From positions 8,218 to 72,217 of the forward strand of contig CAZKHU010000002.1 in the NCBI GenBank assembly GCA_964552725.1: 64,000 bases of DNA, given 5' to 3'. The translations under genes and the position numbers were made by a program. The DNA is from DYTH01 sp964552725. GTDB taxonomy: Bacteria; Desulfobacterota; Syntrophia; Syntrophales; UBA5619. Under the pieces are notes generated by a model. The model made no database searches and was not told where the DNA came from. It worked only from the letters and a program-made list of their open reading frames with translations. Every line of letters starts with the position of its first letter. The stretch's first letter is position 1. This document shows positions 60,645 to 64,000 of this stretch, in pieces.

Positions 60645-61537
60645 AGCCGGAGTTTTATAGCCATAAACCGAAAATTAATCTGCATAAAGAGGCGCTGCGT
60701 TTGCGCATAGAGGTTCAAAAAAACCGCCTTAAGCGCCATGGCGTTGATATGGCAAAAGAAATCGGCGCTACTCTCCTGCTCATCACTTCTATAACTGTTG
60801 TTACCGCTGCGCTCTTGATGGGTTTTGATCTGCTTCTCCGCTCTTCCGTTTTTACAGTTCAGGAGACATTGGTAAAAGGCTGCAACGAAATCACGGAAAA
60901 GGATGTTCTTTCGTCAGCCGGGGTAAGCCCGGGGGCAAGCCTGCTGACAGTCAACAAAGAGGCAATTGTCAAACGGATCAGCAGCAATGCCTGGGTAAAG
61001 GATGTCTTTGTAGGCAGGGAATTTCCCAATCGCCTGGTAATCTGGATAAGAGAAAGAACCCCCGTCGCCCTGATCGAGAAGGAAAGCATACTTTATCTAA
61101 TTGACAACAAAGGGGAAATATTTAAAAAACTCGACGCTGAGGAAAAAGCCGACCTTCCTGTTCTTACTGGATTTTTTTCAGGAAATATTTTAAACAAGGA
61201 ACTGGTCGGCAAATCGCTTGCCCTCCTGAGCCATTTAAAAGGGTCAAAAGAGGCAGCCGACATAGGCCTGGTCTCCGAAGTTCATGGAAATGAAACCTTT
61301 GGTTTTTCTCTGTTCACAAACAGAGGCCTTTGCCTGCAACTGGGGTTTGAAGGTTATGAAGCAAAACTTAAACGCCTGTCCGCGGTAATGGCTGACATGA
61401 AGAGAAAAAATATTCAATTGGGCCTGATGCTCATAGATCTGAGCAATCCCGAGAAGATAAACGTTCAATCGCGCAAGGCGCTTCAGCCCGAAGGAGCAGG
61501 AATGCCGGCGGCCAAAGGGGAAAAGCTGAGGATGTAG
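60641..61537 (+). CDS. ftsQ: Cell division protein FtsQ
   Basis: A 298-residue bitopic protein. A basic cytosolic tail is followed by one transmembrane segment at about residues 43-64, a POTRA domain (FTVQETLVKGCNEITEKDV, then the SNAWVKDVFVGREFPNRLVI block) and a beta domain (VALIEKESILYLIDNKGEIF). FtsQ links early and late division proteins through FtsL and FtsB. The last 25 residues are Gly, Ala and Lys rich and likely disordered. Confidence 0.93.
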   Translation: MKPEFYSHKPKINLHKEALRLRIEVQKNRLKRHGVDMAKEIGATLLLITSITVVTAALLMGFDLLLRSSVFTVQETLVKGCNEITEKDVLSSAGVSPGASLLTVNKEAIVKRISSNAWVKDVFVGREFPNRLVIWIRERTPVALIEKESILYLIDNKGEIFKKLDAEEKADLPVLTGFFSGNILNKELVGKSLALLSHLKGSKEAADIGLVSEVHGNETFGFSLFTNRGLCLQLGFEGYEAKLKRLSAVMADMKRKNIQLGLMLIDLSNPEKINVQSRKALQPEGAGMPAAKGEKLRM

Positions 61538-61576
61538 TCCGATTGGCCAATTACAATGACTGGAGTGTTGATATAG

Positions 61577-62803
61577 ATGGGTAAAAAGGAAAACGTTATT
61601 GTCGGGCTCGACATTGGAACGACAAAAACATGCGTAGTCGTGGCCGAGCTGCGCGAAACTGGGATAGAAATCATGGGTGTAGGCATGTACCCTTCCGAAG
61701 GACTTCGCAAGGGTGTCGTCGTCAATATCGAAAGCACCGTGGAATCTATAAAAGGAGCGGTAGAAGAAGCCGAGCGCTCCGCCGGATACGAAATCAGTTC
61801 CGTGTATGTAGGGATTGCCGGAGCGCATATTCGCGGCCAGAACAGCCTCGGCATTGTCCCCGTCAAGGGACGGGAGGTGCGCAAGGAAGATGTGGAAAGG
61901 GCCATCGCCGCGGCAAGGGCCATCGCGATCCCCCTTGACCGGCAGATCATTCACACCATTCCCCAGTATTATCTGGTTGACGAACAGGACGGGATTATCG
62001 ATCCGCTGGGAATGGCCGGCGTCCGCCTTGAGGCAAAGGCGCACATTGTCACAGGCGCCGTCACCTCTATTCAAAATGTCATAAAATCAATAAGCCGGAT
62101 CGGGCTGGAGGTAAAAGAACTGGTACTCGAGCAACTCGCCGCAAGCGAGGCAGTGCTCAGCAATGATGAAAAGGCGCTCGGCGCGGCACTGATCGACATC
62201 GGCGGCGGCACAACCGATATCGCCGTTTTCTCGGAAGGAAGCATAAAACACACCGCGGTGCTTCCCGTCGGGGGCCAGTACGTCACCAGCGATATCTCCA
62301 CCGGCCTCAGAACGCCGCTTGCCGAAGCCGAGAAAATAAAGATAGAATACGGATGCGCATACATGCCGCTTATCCCCAAGGATGAAATGATCGAAGTCCC
62401 CAGCGTAGGGGGCCGGGAACCCCGGAATGTTTCCCGGCAAATCCTCGGCCGGATAATAGAGCCTCGCATGGATGAGATTCTGGTGATGGCGCAAAAAGAG
62501 ATCAGCCGTTCGGGATGCGAAGACATCCTCGCTGCCGGGATCGTCCTTACAGGTGGGGGCGCAATCCTCGAAGGCATTCCCGAACTGGCCGAGCAGATAT
62601 TCAATATGCCGGTTCGCAGAGGCGTGCCGATGGGCATTTTAGGCCTGACCGATATCGTCAACTCCCCGCTATACGCGACCGGAGTCGGACTGGTCTTGTA
62701 CGCGGCCCGCAATATAACCCGGGAAAACATGATGCGAATGGAAGGAAACTATATAAACCGCCTTTACCGGCGATTTCGACAGTGGATTCTTGATTTCTAT
62801 TAG
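61577..62803 (+). CDS. ftsA: Cell division protein FtsA
   Basis: A 408-residue actin-like ATPase that tethers FtsZ to the membrane. Phosphate 1 is VGLDIGTTKTCV near residue 9, phosphate 2 IDIGGGTTDIAVF near residue 206 and the adenosine motif GIVLTGGGAILEGI near residue 322. The C-terminal amphipathic helix (NRLYRRFRQWILDF) is the membrane anchor. It lies 39 bases after ftsQ; its stop is 18 bases before the ftsZ start. Confidence 0.98.
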   Translation: MGKKENVIVGLDIGTTKTCVVVAELRETGIEIMGVGMYPSEGLRKGVVVNIESTVESIKGAVEEAERSAGYEISSVYVGIAGAHIRGQNSLGIVPVKGREVRKEDVERAIAAARAIAIPLDRQIIHTIPQYYLVDEQDGIIDPLGMAGVRLEAKAHIVTGAVTSIQNVIKSISRIGLEVKELVLEQLAASEAVLSNDEKALGAALIDIGGGTTDIAVFSEGSIKHTAVLPVGGQYVTSDISTGLRTPLAEAEKIKIEYGCAYMPLIPKDEMIEVPSVGGREPRNVSRQILGRIIEPRMDEILVMAQKEISRSGCEDILAAGIVLTGGGAILEGIPELAEQIFNMPVRRGVPMGILGLTDIVNSPLYATGVGLVLYAARNITRENMMRMEGNYINRLYRRFRQWILDFY

Positions 62804-62820
62804 TGTGGGGGAAAGGAACT

Positions 62821-63966
62821 ATGATTCAGTTAGCGGAGAAGGGTTTTATGAAAACTGCCAAAATCAGGGTTATCGGGATAGGCGGCGCCGGCGGAAACGC
62901 AGTCAATACGATGATTGCAGATAACCTCCAGGGAGTCGATTTTATAACTGCCAATACCGACGCCCAGGCGCTTACGGCATCATACTCCCCCATCAAGATA
63001 CAGCTTGGCGCGGAGCTCACCCGGGGCTTGGGCGCCGGTTCTGATCCGGAAATCGGCCGCCAGGCGGCTGTTGAATCAACGGAACAGCTTCGGGCAAACC
63101 TTGAAGGCTCCGACATGATCTTTATCGCCACGGGCTTAGGCGGCGGCACCGGCACCGGCGGAGCGCCGATTGTCGCCGATATTGCCAAGGAACTCGGGGC
63201 TCTGACGGTCGCGGTGGTGACGAAACCGTTCCAGTTTGAAGGCAAAAAAAGAAACGATCAGGCAGCCGTCGGCATATCCGAACTTCGCAAAACCGTGGAC
63301 TCCCTGATTATCGTCCCCAATCAGCGGCTGTTGAGCGTAGGGGGGAATGATCTTTCTTTCATAGACGCCTTCCGCAAGGCGGATGACATCCTCTACCACG
63401 CAGTAAAAGGAATTTCCGATCTGATCATGATTCCCGGACTGATCAATCTCGACTTCGCCGACGTAAAGAAGATCATGTCGCAGATGGGGATCGCCCTGAT
63501 GGGAACCGGAGCGGCGGAAGGCGCCAATCGGGCTGTCGAAGCCGCCCAGCGGGCAATATCGTCGCCTCTCCTCGAGGACAACACCATCCAGGGAGCGCGC
63601 GGCATTCTTTTGAACATAACCGGGGGGCCGGGAATGACTCTCACCGAGATAAACGAAGCGTCTTCGATGATACAGCAGGAGGCGCACGAGGACGCAAACA
63701 TCATCTTCGGCACGGTCATTGACGAAAAGATGGGCGATACAATCCGGATAACGGTAATCGCCACCGGCTTTGAAACGAGCGAAACCAGGTCCAAAGGCAA
63801 TGTTACCCCGTTCCCCGGGTTGCGGCGCGGCAACAATGTAGCGATCCCTACGTACATACGTGACGAAAAATCGGCAGATATGTTGTTCGACAAAGAGGAA
63901 AGAATCGAATCCGAGGGCGAGGAAGATCTGGAAATCCCCACTTTCCTTAGACGCCAGGCGGATTAG
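62821..63966 (+). CDS. ftsZ: Cell division protein FtsZ
   Basis: A 381-residue tubulin-like GTPase forming the division ring. The GTP-binding segment GIGGAGGNAVNTM is near residue 19, the tubulin signature GGGTGTGGAPIVA near residue 108, and the T7 synergy loop NLDFADVKKIMS near residue 208. The C-terminal peptide EDLEIPTFLRRQAD binds FtsA. The linker before it is short (about 50 residues). The ATG at 62821 follows AAAGGAAC; an in-frame ATG at 62848 is possible. The last gene visible; only 34 bases remain. Confidence 0.98.
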   Translation: MIQLAEKGFMKTAKIRVIGIGGAGGNAVNTMIADNLQGVDFITANTDAQALTASYSPIKIQLGAELTRGLGAGSDPEIGRQAAVESTEQLRANLEGSDMIFIATGLGGGTGTGGAPIVADIAKELGALTVAVVTKPFQFEGKKRNDQAAVGISELRKTVDSLIIVPNQRLLSVGGNDLSFIDAFRKADDILYHAVKGISDLIMIPGLINLDFADVKKIMSQMGIALMGTGAAEGANRAVEAAQRAISSPLLEDNTIQGARGILLNITGGPGMTLTEINEASSMIQQEAHEDANIIFGTVIDEKMGDTIRITVIATGFETSETRSKGNVTPFPGLRRGNNVAIPTYIRDEKSADMLFDKEERIESEGEEDLEIPTFLRRQAD

Positions 63967-64000
63967 ACGGCAAGGCGATCAGTTTTGAGGATGTCGTCTG

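Noticed and set aside
1..64000. CRISPR arrays and rRNA genes
   Set aside because: No regularly spaced direct repeats and no rRNA sequence were seen anywhere in the window.

Overview
The window looks like a chromosomal segment of a Gram-negative anaerobe of the deltaproteobacterial type (Desulfobacterota; the Syntrophales are my best guess, from gene order and protein flavour only). Support for this: a complete meso-diaminopimelate type division and cell wall (dcw) cluster, separate alpha and beta glycyl-tRNA synthetase genes next to recO, rubredoxin and rubrerythrin, several very heme-rich c-type cytochromes, a CooC-like nickel ATPase and an NtrC-type two-component system. The sequence is a draft: a block of exactly 100 Ns (40534-40633) interrupts one gene.

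Layout. 1-16490 is housekeeping: nadK (cut by the window start, minus strand), rdgC, der, pyrR-pyrB-pyrC, recO, glyQ-glyS, a GAF-containing PilB/GspE-type ATPase, convergent mutS, a small holin-like membrane protein, rubrerythrin and rubredoxin. A tRNA-Asn gene (16736-16811) follows. Next to it lies a foreign island (about 16.85-23.9 kb) with a four-gene restriction/defence operon on the minus strand: SNF2-type helicase, type III-like methyltransferase, DUF1016 nuclease and Res-type restriction helicase. All four genes appear hollowed out by internal deletions, and the helicase is also cut at its 5' end by an insertion-sequence remnant.

23.9-35.8 kb is a mixed region: DUF190 and the CrcB fluoride channel, a MITE-like repeat, an outer membrane protein, ddl, a DUF4384 protein, an HExxH protein, an FmdB zinc ribbon, a DHH phosphoesterase, two related envelope proteins, glutamine cyclotransferase, a LexA-like repressor with its operator, an orphan branched-chain amino-acid-type binding protein, and a B-box protein beside a CooC-like ATPase.

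35.9-44.5 kb is an electron-transfer and signalling locus. A 13-heme cytochrome and a b-type cytochrome form one operon. Convergent to it is a second operon: a giant 19-heme cytochrome fused to a b-type cytochrome domain, a sensor kinase with two heme-binding motifs in its periplasmic domain, its sigma-54 response regulator, and an archaemetzincin protease. The heme domain of the giant protein is built as 8 + 8 + 3 hemes with an exact 244-residue period, the clearest unusual structure in the window.

44.8-64 kb holds ruvX, mltG and the dcw cluster in the order mraZ-rsmH-ftsL-ftsI-murE-murF-mraY-murD-ftsW-murG-murC-murB-ftsQ-ftsA-ftsZ. A sigma-70 promoter and three MraZ boxes precede mraZ. The ddl gene often found in this cluster sits 20 kb away.
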